In this document: positions 23,111-34,641 of the stretch, piece by piece
Layout: each line of letters begins with the position of its first letter
How positions within the stretch are numbered: the first letter of the stretch is position 1
From: Pelecanus crispus
Taxonomy: Eukaryota; Chordata; Aves; Pelecaniformes; Pelecanidae
DNA length: 64,000 bases
Assembly: GCF_030463565.1 (NCBI RefSeq)
Contig: NC_134660.1
Span: 565,501 to 629,500 of the forward strand
Reading direction: 5' to 3'
Translations under genes and position numbers: made by a program
Notes under the pieces: model-generated
What the model saw: only the letters and a program-made list of their open reading frames with translations
The model's database searches: none
Told to the model about the DNA's origin: nothing

Positions 23111-26100
23111 CTCCAAACACCATTTTTTGGGAGGTTTTCGGTGAGCAGGGAGGAGCTCAGGAGTTTCCCAGCTTGGGTAAATGCCAGAGTTAAACCCCCG
23201 CGCCCCCTGCGCCCCCGTTTTTGGGGGTGGCCGGGGACGGGGGACGGCACCGGGCGATGGCCACGGCTGCTGCCCGGCTCCCCCCCCAGTCCCGCTTTGC
23301 CCCGCCGGGAGGGAGTCTGGGGGGGCGTGGGGGGTGGGTGGGATTTTATTCCCGGTTTGCAGCGGTCTCCCCCGAACCGCCGCGGAGACCTGCCGCTTCC
23401 CTCCTGCTCCCCGTACTGGGAGTCGGTGGGCTCCCAGCTGGGCGAACTGGAGGGTGGCCGGGCTGCCCCGGTGCCCCCGTTGGGGATGTGCTGTGAGGGA
23501 GGGCTGGCGGGGGGACGGGACCCCCACCACGGCACCGGCGCCGTGGGACCGCCGCTGCGGAGACGGTGACTTTCCCCATCGGCGTGGTTGGGTTGGGAGG
23601 ACCCGAGTGACCCAACGACCCCCCAGACGTGTGGCCTCGGGACGGGGATGGGGACAGCCCCGCGGGCCGAACCGCGCCGGCGCCCTGCTCTGCCGTCCCC
23701 GCTCGCGCCGGCGTTGTTTCACGGGTGGGAGCGCGGCAAAGGGTCGGGGGCTGAAGCCCTGGCGCCCCACCCTGGCGCTGTCCCCACCGAGCTGCGCCGC
23801 GGGCAGGGGACCCGCCCTGGTCCCCGCGTCACGTCCCCCGACGGCCGCGGAGGGGCCCCCGGCGCTGCTCCCCACGCGGCACCCGGCGCTGCGCGGGGTG
23901 GTCCCTCTGCACCGTCTGGGGACACCCCCCAGCTCCGCGGGGCGCCGGCACGCCGGGCACGGCCAGGGCGCACCCGGCCTTCAGCATCCCCAGGGGTGTC
24001 CCCACGTCCCCCCGCTTCCCACGGCCGAGTCCACGCGGGGCCAACCTCGCACCTTGCACCTGCGGGGGTTTCCCCAAATCGCCAGCGCGGGCTGCACCCG
24101 CCGGCTCCCCGTCCCCATCCCGTGCCCCCGGCGTGCCAGCATCGGGCGCAGCCGGACCTCTGGGCATCCCCGTACGGCGCCTGCATGACCAGGCCGGTTG
24201 CAAAGAATTAAGGGGTGCTGCCAGCCCCCCGTCCCCCGGCGCTGGGGTTGGGGTTGGGGTTGGAGGCTGCGTGCAAACCGCCCCGGAGCCGGCAGGCGGG
24301 CAGACACGCTGGAGACACCGGGGTTATTAGGGGGAGGCTGCCAGCAAGAGCGAGGAGGCGGCGGGTTGGGAGAGGAGGAAACCGAGCGGCGTTGCCTGGA
24401 GTGAGAAGCACGGCATGAGCTGGCACCGGTTTATTTATTTTTTTTTTTCTTTTTTAATTTAGGGGGGGGAGGAGAAAAAAAAGAAAGAAAGAAGATTACA
24501 TATCTGTGGATTATATAAATGCTGGGTGCATCGCTGCCCGCGGACAGGCGCTAATCCTGCTCCCCTCCGGCAGCACTGCCCGCGAGCCGGGCTCCCCTGG
24601 CAGCCTGTGCCGCCAGGCCTGACGCCCCGGGGATGGGCACCGGGGAAGAGTTTGCGCTCGTGTAGCCCCCCCGCCGTCCCTCCTGTCCCACTCCTCTATC
24701 CCGGCCACAGAGCACATCCCGGAGCCTGCGTGGGGCTGGGGGGGCCCTGGGGGCCGCAGCATCCCCAGCCCGTGGGGTAGGCTGGGTGCCAGGAGCCCCC
24801 TGCACCTGCCCGAAGAGCCGCGGCAGAGCCGGGCACGGGCCCCTCTTGGCTGCCTTCCCCCCGTCCTCCTTGCTCAGCCCCATCTCCAACAGCCGGGGGG
24901 GGGGTCACCGCCAGCATCACCCGCAGCTCCCCCAGCCCAGAGGTGGCCAAGACCCCCAGAGCTCCCCAAAAGGGTGTGCGGGACGCAGACATCCCTCCCC
25001 GGGGACAAGGCCGCTCCTCCCGCCAGCAGCTGCTGCCCCAGCGTGCTCCCGAAAGCAGAACGGGGGCCTGAGAGCCGCAGGCAGGACCCCCCGGGGTGGG
25101 GACATCCCCCCGTCACCCCGCTCCTCCCGGCATCCCTCGCCCGGCCCTGGCACGGGAATACGGTGAGCGTCCTGCATCATGCCGGCCGTCGCGGTTATCC
25201 CCTGCCGGCACCAGGGATGGAGAGCGGCACCGGATGGTACCGGGACGGGGATGCTGGGGACGCTCAGCCCCCTCAGAGGGGATTTTGCCTGCAGCTACGG
25301 GCAGGACGAGGGCTCAGCCCTCAGCCCGAGGGTTTCCAGCTCCCGTGGGTCCAAGCTGTGGGGCAGCAGTGCCCGGTGTCCCACCGGCATCCCTGCACGG
25401 CTCTGCCCCGCGCGCGCAAGCCCCGGCGCGCAGCCCTCCCAGCGCGGCACACGTTTCCTGCCCCGTTGCAACACGCCGCTTCCAGCCGCTTGCGTCACGC
25501 TGCTGCCAGCACAAAGAGCGGGGGCAGCTGCCCGCCCACGGCCTGGCCTGGCATCTGCCATGTCTTCATCCCCTCCCTGGCTCTTGGCTAACCCGGCACG
25601 CAGCAGCCAGAGCCGAGGAGCGACGCCGGGCAGCCACGACATTGCCGCCAGCCGGGGCTCCGTCACCGTGTCGGCGCTGGAAAATAGGACAGAAACACGT
25701 TCCGAGTGGCCTCAGGGACCTCTCTGCTCCCTGCCTGCCCCGGTCCACGTCCCATCACCTCGCCCGGGCTGGGGACGGGAAGGGGACACCAAGTCCCCCC
25801 CACTGCCCAAACCTGCCCTGGGAATTCGAAGGGGGCCGGTGGGATTTCCAGCCTGCGCAGGTGGAGGGAAGAGGGACCCGAACAAGCCCGGGGACACCCC
25901 CGTCCCCCAGTGGAATTTCTCCCATCCAGACGGGGCTGTCGGGGGGCTCTTGGCCTGTTCTGAGTGTCCCCAACTGGGGACGCTTTTGGCCGGCGGAGAA
26001 GAGCCAAGCCCAGCTTCAGCGACGTTGTGCCGGCAACGCCACCCCTCTCCCGGGGTGCGGAGGAAAGCGGGGTCCCCGGCTGGTTTGGCTGTGGAGGAAA

Positions 26101-28340
26101 GGGCAGAAGAGCCCCCAAACCCCCTCCTCCGGGCACAGGACCCCCACCCCGGCCCCATCCCAATCCCACAGGAGCTCCCCGAGCCCAACGCGAGCACGGG
26201 CGGCAGCGGCGGCCGGGCTCCCCTGGGTGCCCGAGAGATGGGCTGGAGCAGGAATTTCCCTGCACCCAAGGGTGCCCTCACTGGGACCTGCTCCCGCGCA
26301 CCAGGGCAGGAGGGGTCGGCCGTGGCTCTCCCATGCGCGCGGCCGGGTGCAGGAGGGAGCCGCAGGCGCAGGCGGCCCCCCCGCAGGGTCCGGGCGCCAG
26401 CCGCCGTCCCGGCCGCACCGCGAGTGCCGGGCGGGCCGGATCCTGGCCCCGGGAGCCGAGGGCTGCTGCCTCCCTCCCGCTGCAAGACGGGACCTGCAAG
26501 CGGCTCTGGCTGCAGGTCCTTGGCAGCACATCCGTCGGGAAAGCTGAGCGGGCGCTGCGGCCTCTGCCTCCTGCTTCCCCCCTCCCGCCAGATGCTTCCC
26601 CTGCCAGGCAGCCGTGCCGCCGAGCCCCCCCGAGCCCACCGCCGGCTCTGCAGGGGGTCACCCCAAACGCACAGGGCTGGGATGGCACCCAGCACCCGGC
26701 TCCTCGATGGCGGGACCCCGAGCCATCCGAGAGCCCTTTGCAGCCAAGACCACACCACGTTTCAGTCCCTTCCCGCAGCTGGAGAGTAATTCCTGGAGGA
26801 AAGCCGCCCCTTCCAGCCCAAAGCCCCCACCCAGGGTAAATCCCACCTGCCAGCAGCTGGATTTTTCCCGGTCTCTGGGTGAGAAGTTCTCCTTTCCCCC
26901 AGCGTTGGTGCAAAGCAAATCCGTCCGCCTCCCTAAAGCCTCGGTGGGGAGGACGCACTCCATCGCTCGGGGAAAATAAAGCCAGCCTTGCCCTGCACAG
27001 ACCCCTGCTTCTGCCAGACTCAGCCCCATGCGTGGACCCCATCCGCCCACGCAGGGGACCCCACGCATCACGCCTTGGCCCCGGCCCACAGCCGGTCCCG
27101 GCCGCGGTGTCCCCAGGGTGCCGAGCCAGCCCGTGGGCTCCACGTCCTCCACGTCCCGCTGCTGCAACGCGGCCGTCGCGGGACACGGCCAGGGACAGCA
27201 GTGCCCGCGTCCCGGCGGCGTCGCTGCCAGCACCCCAAACCTCTTGGCCGAGGGATCAAACCTGCTATCGGCTGGCAGGGCGGCGGGGGCTCGTGTCCAG
27301 CCCTGCGGCTGCCGGCAGGGACCCGGGGCTTCCCGCACGCCGCTGGCCCCGGGGCACGCTGTTCCCACGCTCCGCGCCAGATCTCCAGCCTTGCCCGTCT
27401 CCCAGCTATCGATTGCTCGTTCAGAAACCCGACTTCTCAGGTGGGAGCCAGGTGTTTGGAAAAACTCTGGCCCCACGTGCTGCCGAAGGTGCAAAGCAAA
27501 CAGAGCCACGCGCGGCATCGCGGCATCGCGGCATCGCTCCCTCCCGACCTTGCCGGCTGGGGTAGGAAACATGGTCCCCAGGGCAGGAAGGGACCCTTGG
27601 AGTGGGGGAAATACAAGGTGGGAATATCTGGAGCAAGGATCATGGCATGTTTGTGCAACGGAGCAAACCTCGGCGCGGACCCGTTGCACAAATCTCTGCT
27701 GGGGAGAGCCCCAGCGCGGGTCTCGTCCCCATCGTGGGTGACGCTCACTGAGCAGGATTGGGAAAAGTGAGAAATAACGATAATGTATTGTCTAGCCGGG
27801 TTCTGTCCGCTGAAAAGCACAAAGGGAGAGGTCACCCGCTGTCAAACCCGCAGCGGAAAAATATCCCCCACTCCCAAAACGCCCTTGCTCCCAGCGCCAG
27901 GTATTCACCAGGGCTGCTGGAGACGTGGGGCAGTAACCCCGGGCTCGACCCACTCCGGGGTCCCCAGCCTGCCCCGCGTCCCCCCACCCTCCCTCTCCCA
28001 CCCCTATTAAGGGAGACATCTTCAACAGCTCCAAATTGCCCATAATTACCCCGAGGAGGCGGCGAGAAGCCCCTCACCGAGGGGCCCGGGTCCACAATTA
28101 CTATAATTGCGCCTCCATTTCGGGGGAGCGATTGCATGTCTGAAAATAGCGGCGGGTCCCACGCAGATGTTTGGGGCGGGGGACAGCCCCAGCCCCCTGC
28201 TCCAGTGCCCCCATCCCCATGGGGCCGTTTTCCCAGGAGATTCTGGAGACGGGAGCCTCCGAGGACCCGGGCTGAAGCTGCTCCCCCGGAGCAGGGACAG
28301 ACCCCCGCAAAGGGAGCGGCAGGCATGGAGGAGCAGTCTT
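23110..28340. other. DLX3-DLX4 intergenic interval
   Basis: 5.2 kb between two convergent genes, GC-rich and without a recognisable gene. Long open frames here have no family signature. In mouse the matching interval holds Dlx3/Dlx4 enhancers (the I37 elements). Best candidate here: 28,020-28,160. Small features are three GGGGTT copies at 24,244-24,262, a poly-T/A tract at 24,430-24,500, and GCGGCATC in three tandem copies at 27,512-27,536. Confidence 0.6.
28020..28160. promoter_or_regulatory. Candidate DLX intergenic enhancer with homeodomain sites
   Basis: Contains AATTGCCCATAATTACC at 28,034-28,050 and a perfect inverted pair of homeodomain cores, CAATTA-CTA-TAATTG, at 28,095-28,109. TAATT is the DLX core site, so DLX auto- or cross-regulation is plausible. 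Function and conservation are inferred. Confidence 0.45.
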
Positions 28341-28742
28341 TACTTTACAAGTGTACAGCCTATTTATAAAGGGGGGCACATACAATCACGGACGGTATTT
28401 ATAAATAAAGCCAGGCCGGGGGGTCCGGGGACTCCCCAGCCCCTCTCGGGCCCCCCCGCCCCACGTCCATGAATGGAGGGAGCCGGGGCTGTGGCCGGAG
28501 GCCGAGTCCCATCCTGCTGGGACGGGCGCGCCGGGCGTCGTGCCGGAGCTGCCTCACTTCGGACCGCGATGGAGCGGGCGATCCCCGGGTCCCTGCAGAC
28601 CGCGGTCACCTTCCTCCTCCTCTTCCTCCTTCTCCATTTGCTGGGGGCCCCCAGGGCTCCCCAGTCCCTCGAGGGGCGGCGGCGGAGCACATCCCCCTCG
28701 CCGGCCCTCCCGGAGCCGGTGGGTGCTGGAGCCGGGGCAGCG
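28340..28742 (-). other. DLX4: DLX4 3'UTR (approximate)
   Basis: Follows the DLX4 stop on the minus strand. No minus-strand AATAAA is visible. The variant TATAAA near 28,372-28,377 is the best poly(A) signal candidate, so the end is uncertain. Confidence 0.4.
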
Positions 28743-28994
28743 TCACATCATGGGGGCCCGGGGGACGGCGTCCTGTGGGTGCGGCTGGTACCAGGCTCCG
28801 AAGCTGCTGATGTAGCTGCTGGGGGCCAGGGGGGCCCCTTTGCCCGGCACGGGGATGTCCCAGAGCGGGGGGATGTTGGGGGAGCAGGGGGAGAGGGAGG
28901 TGGCGGTGTGGAGGTGCTCCCCGTCGGGCGCGCCCGAGCCCTGCTTCATGATCTTCTTGTACTTGGAGCGCTTGTTCTGGAACCAGATCTTCAC
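28743..28994 (-). CDS. DLX4: DLX4 exon 3 (recognition helix, C-terminus, stop)
   Basis: Residues 162-244, [21 protein letters not shown] to [15 protein letters not shown] and the final RAPMM. Acceptor CCGCAG, stop TGA at 28,743-28,745. Confidence 0.97.
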   Translation of the reverse strand: MKIWFQNKRSKYKKIMKQGSGAPDGEHLHTATSLSPCSPNIPPLWDIPVPGKGAPLAPSSYISSFGAWYQPHPQDAVPRAPMM

Positions 28995-31900
28995 CTGCGG
29001 GAGAGAGGGGCGAGCGGGGAGGACGGGGTCTGCGGCCAACGCCCCCTCGTAGGCGCCCAGCATCAATAGTTACAGACCCCTCTGGGGTCCCTGTCCCCCC
29101 CATCTACACCTGCCCTTTCCCGGGGCCACAGCCGATTTGGCGTGGGGGTCTGCGAGCTAAGCCGGGCTCTGAGCCCAACCCTTCACAAGCCACCAGCGAC
29201 TCCATGGAGGGCAGCCGGAGGAGATTGGGGCAAGAGGCAGGGGAGCCCAGAAGAACGTGCGATGAATGGCGAGCAAGCCAGGAGTCCCCAGCCCTGCACA
29301 TCCCCGTGTGTCCCCACGTCCCCCCCCTCCGGCACGGGCTGCGGCCCCCACCAGCCCAGCCGGGTGCCGGGTGCCGGGGCTGGGCCGGGGCGTGGCGCGG
29401 TGGGGCCCGCCGCGCTGGGGTGGTGGCCCCGCTCATTCCTCCCCGCGGTCCCCCCCGCGCTGCCGGCAGGTTCCCACTTGCCTCCTCTTCCCTGGCTTTA
29501 TGAGCTCGCTTCGCCCCTGGCTCCGGGCTGCACCGCTGCCGCCTGCCTGTCTCTCCCCATCGCCTTCAAAAACCCACTCGCCCCGTCCCGCGGCCCAGGG
29601 CCGCCCAGCGCCGGGCACGGCCGGGCCGGCAGCCAGGCTCCGGGGCTGGGAAAGTCCCGGTGCCGCTGGGAGGTGCGAGCAGGGGCGCCCCGAACCCGAG
29701 CCCCGGGGGCCCACCGGCGCCAGCTCCCCTGCCACGGCACGGCACGGCTCGGCACCGCTCCAGCTGCGCCCCGGCATCGTGACGCGGCCTCAATCCCGAG
29801 TCGCTCCTGGAGCAGCGGTGGGCGCGAGCCCCCCGCACGGCGCAGCCCCGGGGCCGTGACCGTCCCCGCACCCCTCGCCGGGGCCGTACCTGGGTCTGGG
29901 TGAGCCCCAGCTGGGCCGCCAGCTCGGCGCGCTCCGGCAGCGCCAGGTACTGGGTCTGCTGGAAGCGCTGGTTGAGGGCTTGCAGCTGCAGGCTGGAGTA
30001 GATGGTGCGCGGCTTGCGCAGCTTCTTCCCCTTGCCGTTGATGCGCAGCTCCCCGCTGGCGACGGCCGGGGGCTTCTCGTGCTCTTGGGGTGGGAGAGGA
30101 GCAGAGAGTTAAACCAACATGCTGGGAGGTGAAAAAAAAACCCAAAAAAACCCCAAACCATCCCACCCTGGTCCTGGGGGCTGCAGCGGGCTTTGGTTTT
30201 TGGAGGTTAGCGTTGGAGGGGAGGGGGAATAAGCAGGGGGGACCTGCTTTTGCTGCGCGGGTTTGTTTAAGGCCCAGGTAAAGCAAAGGGGAAAGAGGAG
30301 GAGGAAGGGAGCGATGGGGTTATTCATTCAGCATCACTACACAAGCCCAAAAGCGGGCAGGCCACAGGCCCCTCTGCCATGCACCCCATGTGGGGGCCGG
30401 GCAGGGCCCCACGGGGCGACGGAGGGGCAGCGGGACAGGCTCCCCCGCGCCGGGGGTCCCTGCTGCGGGCACGCCGCTCCCCGGGGCTGCAGTGAGCGCC
30501 CGGGCAGCCCCTCGCCGTGAGCCTGTGCCCCCAGCCGGGGCCACCTCCTCCCCGCTCCGTGCCTTTGTGCATCCCTGCGTCCTTCTGGGGCCACGTGTGC
30601 GGGGCAGGAACCCGCCGGGGCTCCGAGGGGCACCGGGGACAGGGTGGTCCCCGGCTCAGTGGCACAGGGTCGGCGTGGGTGAGCGCAGGGCACGGCGGCC
30701 AGCGTGTCTGCACACCCGCGTACGCCCCGCGCACAGTCTGCTCTGGCCACAGCCACGGCTCTGACAGGGCCCGGGGGCTCAGCTGGGCTCAGGACCCCTC
30801 CGTGGGGTAGCCCGGGGGCTTCTTCTCTCCGGCGTGGCTCAGCTTGCAGTTTCGTGCATCAGCTTTTGGGGAAAACAGTGGGGAACGGGGATGCGATGGG
30901 GCAGGGAGCTGAGACTGGGAGCATGGTGGTGGTGGGACAGAGGGGAGAGCCTGCCCGGCCCGGGCGGGCACGGGGTGCAGGATGCAGGCAGCTGGGGGTC
31001 TCAGGGGGCAGCTGGGGGTCTCAGGGGGTGGGATGTGGGCAGCTGGGGGTCTCAGGGGGCAGAATATGGGCAGCCAGGGGTCTCAGGGGGTGGGATGCGG
31101 GCAGCTGGGGGTCTCAGGGGGCAGCCGGGGGTCTCAGGGGGCAGCCGGGGGTCTCAGGGGGCAGAATATGGGCAGCCGGGGCTCTCAGGGGCGGGATGCG
31201 GGTAGCCGGGGGTCTCAGGGGGCAGCCGGGGGTCTCAGGGGCGGGATGCACGCAGCCGGGGGTCTCAGGGGGCAGCCGGGGGTCTCAGGGGTGGGATGCG
31301 GGCAGCCGGGGGTCTCAGGGGGCAGCCGGCGGTCTCAGGGGGCAGAATATGGGCAGCCGGGGGTCTCAGGGGCGGGATGCGGGTAGCCGGGGGTCTCAGG
31401 GGGCAGCCGGGGGTCTCAGGGGGTGGGATGCGGGCAGCCGGGGGTCTCAGGGGCGGGATGCGGGCAGCCGGGGCTCTGATGCTCCCCATCCCCGGGGTTT
31501 CTTGCCCCCACGCAGCCCCCCACCCGCACGGGGCCCCGGCAGGTCGGGGCGCTCTGGGAGCGGGGGGGGACATCGCCCCGCACCGCCCTGCCCCCGGGGG
31601 CCGGCGCACCCCATGGCGCTTCCGACGGCTCCGTGCCGGGCCGGGTCGCTCCGCTCTGGCCGGGCGCCCGGGGGGGGGCTGAGCAGCGCCGAGCCCCCCG
31701 CGCCCCCCTTACCTGCGTCCTGCAGCCTGGCGCCGTGGGCCAGCCCGGGCGGGGGGTGCGGGGCGTCGGGGGGCGGGTAGGGCAGGTAGGGGCCGCCGTG
31801 GGGCGGCGGGGGGGCCCCGCCGGGGTAGGGGTAGGGCCCGGGCCGGCCGTAGGAGGCGAAGGGCGGCGGGTCGTGCTGCGGGTGCCCGGGGTGGAGGCCG

Positions 31901-32001
31901 TGCAGCGGGTAGCGCGGCGGCGAGGGGCGGCCGAGCTCCAGGAACGCGGCTTTGGAGGGGTCGGGCCCCAGCAGGCTCTCGGCCACGGAGCTCATGGTCA
32001 T
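28743..32001 (-). CDS. DLX4: Distal-less homeobox 4, intact
   Basis: Homeodomain transcription factor, paralogue and convergent neighbour of DLX3. Exons on the minus strand: 31,713-32,001, 29,890-30,083 and 28,743-28,994, with canonical AG/GT borders and continuous frame. They give 244 residues (human about 240). The start is [20 protein letters not shown]; a second ATG lies two codons in. A proline/histidine/tyrosine-rich N-terminal half follows. The homeodomain (118-177) reads [20 protein letters not shown] and then [26 protein letters not shown] and [22 protein letters not shown] are DLX4-type, and the C-terminus FGAWYQ...APMM matches the FGAWYQ...PQMM end of mammalian DLX4. The leader before the homeodomain is shorter and more proline-rich than in mammals. 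No frame defect is seen. Confidence 0.97.
29890..30083 (-). CDS. DLX4: DLX4 exon 2 (homeodomain helices 1-2)
   Basis: Residues 97-161, [21 protein letters not shown] and then the homeodomain to LGLTQTQ. Acceptor CCCAAG (not CAG), donor GTACGG. Confidence 0.95.
30978..31470. repeat. 19-bp minisatellite in DLX4 intron 1
   Basis: About 20 copies of GCAGC(C/T)GGGGGTCTCAGGG, alternating with GGGATGCGG or GAATATGG spacers, forming larger blocks. Open frames across it are repeat artefacts. Confidence 0.92.
31713..32001 (-). CDS. DLX4: DLX4 exon 1
   Basis: Residues 1-96 plus one base. Rich in P, G, H and Y ([25 protein letters not shown]). Donor G|GTAAGG. The window has very high GC, typical of exons missed in short-read assemblies. 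Confidence 0.95.
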
Positions 32002-32170
32002 GGTGGGCCGGGCCGGGCCGGGCGGGGCGGGCAGCCCCCGCAGCCCGCAGTGCCGCGCCGAGCCCCGCCGCCCCCCGACGGGCTCCGCGCTGCGGCCCCG
32101 CGGCCCCGCGCCCGGGGGATCCCCTGCCCGCCCCGCCCCGCCCCGCCCCGCCCGCCGTGACGTCACGCCC
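32002..32170 (-). promoter_or_regulatory. DLX4: DLX4 CpG-island promoter with GC boxes and a CRE
   Basis: Tandem CCGCC/CCCCG GC boxes at 32,127-32,156 and a full palindromic cAMP-response element, TGACGTCA, at 32,158-32,165, 157 bp upstream of the start codon. No TATA box. The CpG-dense zone extends over exon 1 (about 31,600-32,170). Confidence 0.6.
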
Positions 32171-33306
32171 CGGGCACCCCCCACACCCCGGGTTCCCCCC
32201 CCCATGGGCAGCCCCCTCTGTGTTCCCCCCCCCCGCCCCAGGGTCCCCCCCCCGTCTGTGCCCCAGCCCGGAGCAACGCACCCCACCCCGGGGGGGGAGA
32301 CCCCGACCCCCCATGTCCTGGTTGAGTCTCCCCGGGGGGGGGCAACCCGCGTGCTCCTGCCCCTGATCTGCGCTGGGGGGGACCCCTTCTCAGGGCCCCC
32401 CCCTCCCTCGGGGGCACAGGACGGTGACCCCCCATGCACACGGCCCCGGGGGGTGCATCCCCCCGAGGGGGGGCACGGGGCAGCCCTGGGCGCCCAGGGC
32501 ACGGACCCTGGGCAAGGAGGAGCTGAGGCCGCTCGCGCTCAGCTCACCCGTGCGGGGGCGAGGCGGGGGATGTGCCAAGATGGGAGAAGGATGGACGCGG
32601 GAGGGACGGACAGCAGACGGAGGGATGGGCACGCAGGGCGTCGAGGCCCTGGGCACGCCCCGTCCCCCCCAGTGCTCACGGGCGCTGGGCGAGGACACCC
32701 AGGGTGCCGGGGGGGTGGGAGCCCCGGAGCCACCCGGCCGGCGCCCGCCCTGGCAGACGGGAGGCCCCTTCCCCTGGCGCCGGCAGCACCCCGTCCCCGC
32801 GGGGCCCCGCTCCCCGCGGCAGGCGCCGACCTGCCTGGCCGCTCCCTCCCGCTGCCCCGGGAGCCCTGACCCTGGCGGGGTGCGTGGGGCCCGGAGGAGC
32901 CCCGCAGCCTCCACCCCGGCTGCCAGCCAGGGCAAACTGGGGGCAAGAACCCCTGCCAGGGCCGGGGGACACTGTCACCGCCTTTGGGGACAGCCGGCCG
33001 GGGCCCTGGACGGGGCTGGCGGGGAGGATTTGCTCATCCTGCAATCCCAGGTCTCACGCCAAGCCCTGGACGGGGTCCGTGAGCCCTGGCCACCGCGGTG
33101 ACGGGTTTGGGGACGCTGGGGTGACGCAGCGGGGAAGGGAGCCAGGTGGCCTGTGCTGAGCCGAGCACCGGCCGCGAGGTCTCAGCTGCCACCGGGCGCG
33201 GGGTTTGCCCGGGAGGAGCAGCCCCGAGGGAGAGAGGGGGTGACAGGCGGCCGGGGATGCGGGCAGGGAGGGTCCCCCATCCCCACCCTCCCATCAGACC
33301 GTCTTC

Positions 33307-33381
33307 AAAACATGTTTCCATCTGGCCGTGGTGCCGGGTCTGAGTCACTCCGAGCAGGGCCCAGATGCTCCAGTATAAATA
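33307..33381 (+). promoter_or_regulatory. Possible cryptic or lncRNA promoter / element
   Basis: AAACATGTTT (p53/p63-family half-site) near 33,308-33,317, TGAGTCA (AP-1) at 33,341-33,347 and TATAAATA at 33,374-33,381 fall in order on the plus strand. No gene follows that I can recognise, so promoter activity is speculative. Confidence 0.3.
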
Positions 33382-34610
33382 GCCAAGCTCCTGGCTCACC
33401 CCAGGCCACACTGGGACCGTGTCCTGCCCCAGACTCCCGATACGACCGCCCTTCCTCTGACCCTCCTCTCGCCCGCCATAGCTGATGGCTTCTGCCCTCT
33501 CTCCCCACCCCAACACCCCTAAACCTCCGCTCGCGACACCGCAAGGATCGTTTCCAGCACAGCCGGACTCACAGACCGGCCCCTCGGTGCTGGGCGCAGG
33601 CTCTGGGGTCCCCATGGCCCTCCATCCCAGCACAGAGCTGGGCAAAGCGCCAGCATCCCTGGGACTGTCCTCTGGGATGACATGGGCTCAAAGTCCTCTG
33701 TGAGCCCTAAATTTGGGCATGGGGAGAAGCTGTCCTGCCACCTCTGCCCAGGCCACCAAACTCCAGGGGAAAATCTCCCAACCCCACCCAGGCAAAATCG
33801 GGGGCAAAGCAGCAAATAAAAAGAGGCACAAGGAGAAATCCAGATGTTCTCCAGCCCTGCCCGGGCTGGCCGAGGCATCCCCAGGGAGCCCGGCTTGGCC
33901 GGCACAGAGGGTGAAGCGTGGCCGCTGTGAGTATCAAAGGAAGCCTCCGCTGATCTGCGTTTATCCCGGCTCCTCACTTTCCCTGTCGGGGTGACTCAGC
34001 TCTCACCGGCTCCGGGGGCGGGTGCCAGCTTGCCGGGATGAGCTACTGCGGGCTCGGCTCCCTCCGGTGCTCCTCGCCCCGGCGCTGAGGGCGGGAGGGA
34101 GATGCTGGGGCTGGGGGCTGCTCCCCCGGTACCGCAGCGGCTGCCCGTGGTGGCAGGGAGGCTCCCAGGGCTGGGGCCGGGGGGTTCAGATGCTCAGGGG
34201 AGCCGGACCCCCTTCCAGCTCCCTGTGCTCTCCCACCCTTCTGCTACGTGGTGGGCATGAGTACCCATCATTAAATGTAAACATAAGTACCCTGAAATGT
34301 TCACCCCGTAGCAGAGGAGCCAGGGTGCCTGTGGCAGGTGCTGGTGCAAGGACAGTGTCCCCATGGGTGTTTTGGGGCGATCTGTGACTTCTGGCAGGAG
34401 GGGGAGGACCCTCAGGGCCAAAGCCCCTCCTGGGGCAAGGTGTCGCAGCTCTGCCTCACTGGTGCTGCCAAGGAGGGATCCCGCCCCACCATGCCTGGGG
34501 GCTGCAAAGCCAGTGGACCCCCCCACCTGGGGATCTCCAAGCAGGTCCCACAGCGTGGGGCAGCCCCGGGCGAGCAACGAGGCGGCGGTGACACCAGAGA
34601 GGCAGCCCAT

Positions 34611-34641
34611 CTCCTCCTCCTCCTCCTCCTCTTCCTCCTCC
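34611..34641. repeat. (CTC)n trinucleotide repeat
   Basis: About ten CTC units with one interruption. Confidence 0.85.

Noticed and set aside
24244-24262. Telomere-like GGGGTT repeats
   Set aside because: Only three copies, and the vertebrate telomere unit is TTAGGG.
23110-28340. Protein-coding gene between DLX3 and DLX4
   Set aside because: Open frames such as 25,179-26,789 lack splice-supported family similarity and overlap equally long antisense frames.
30704-31780. 358-codon glycine/serine-rich frame
   Set aside because: Translation of the 19-bp minisatellite in DLX4 intron 1.
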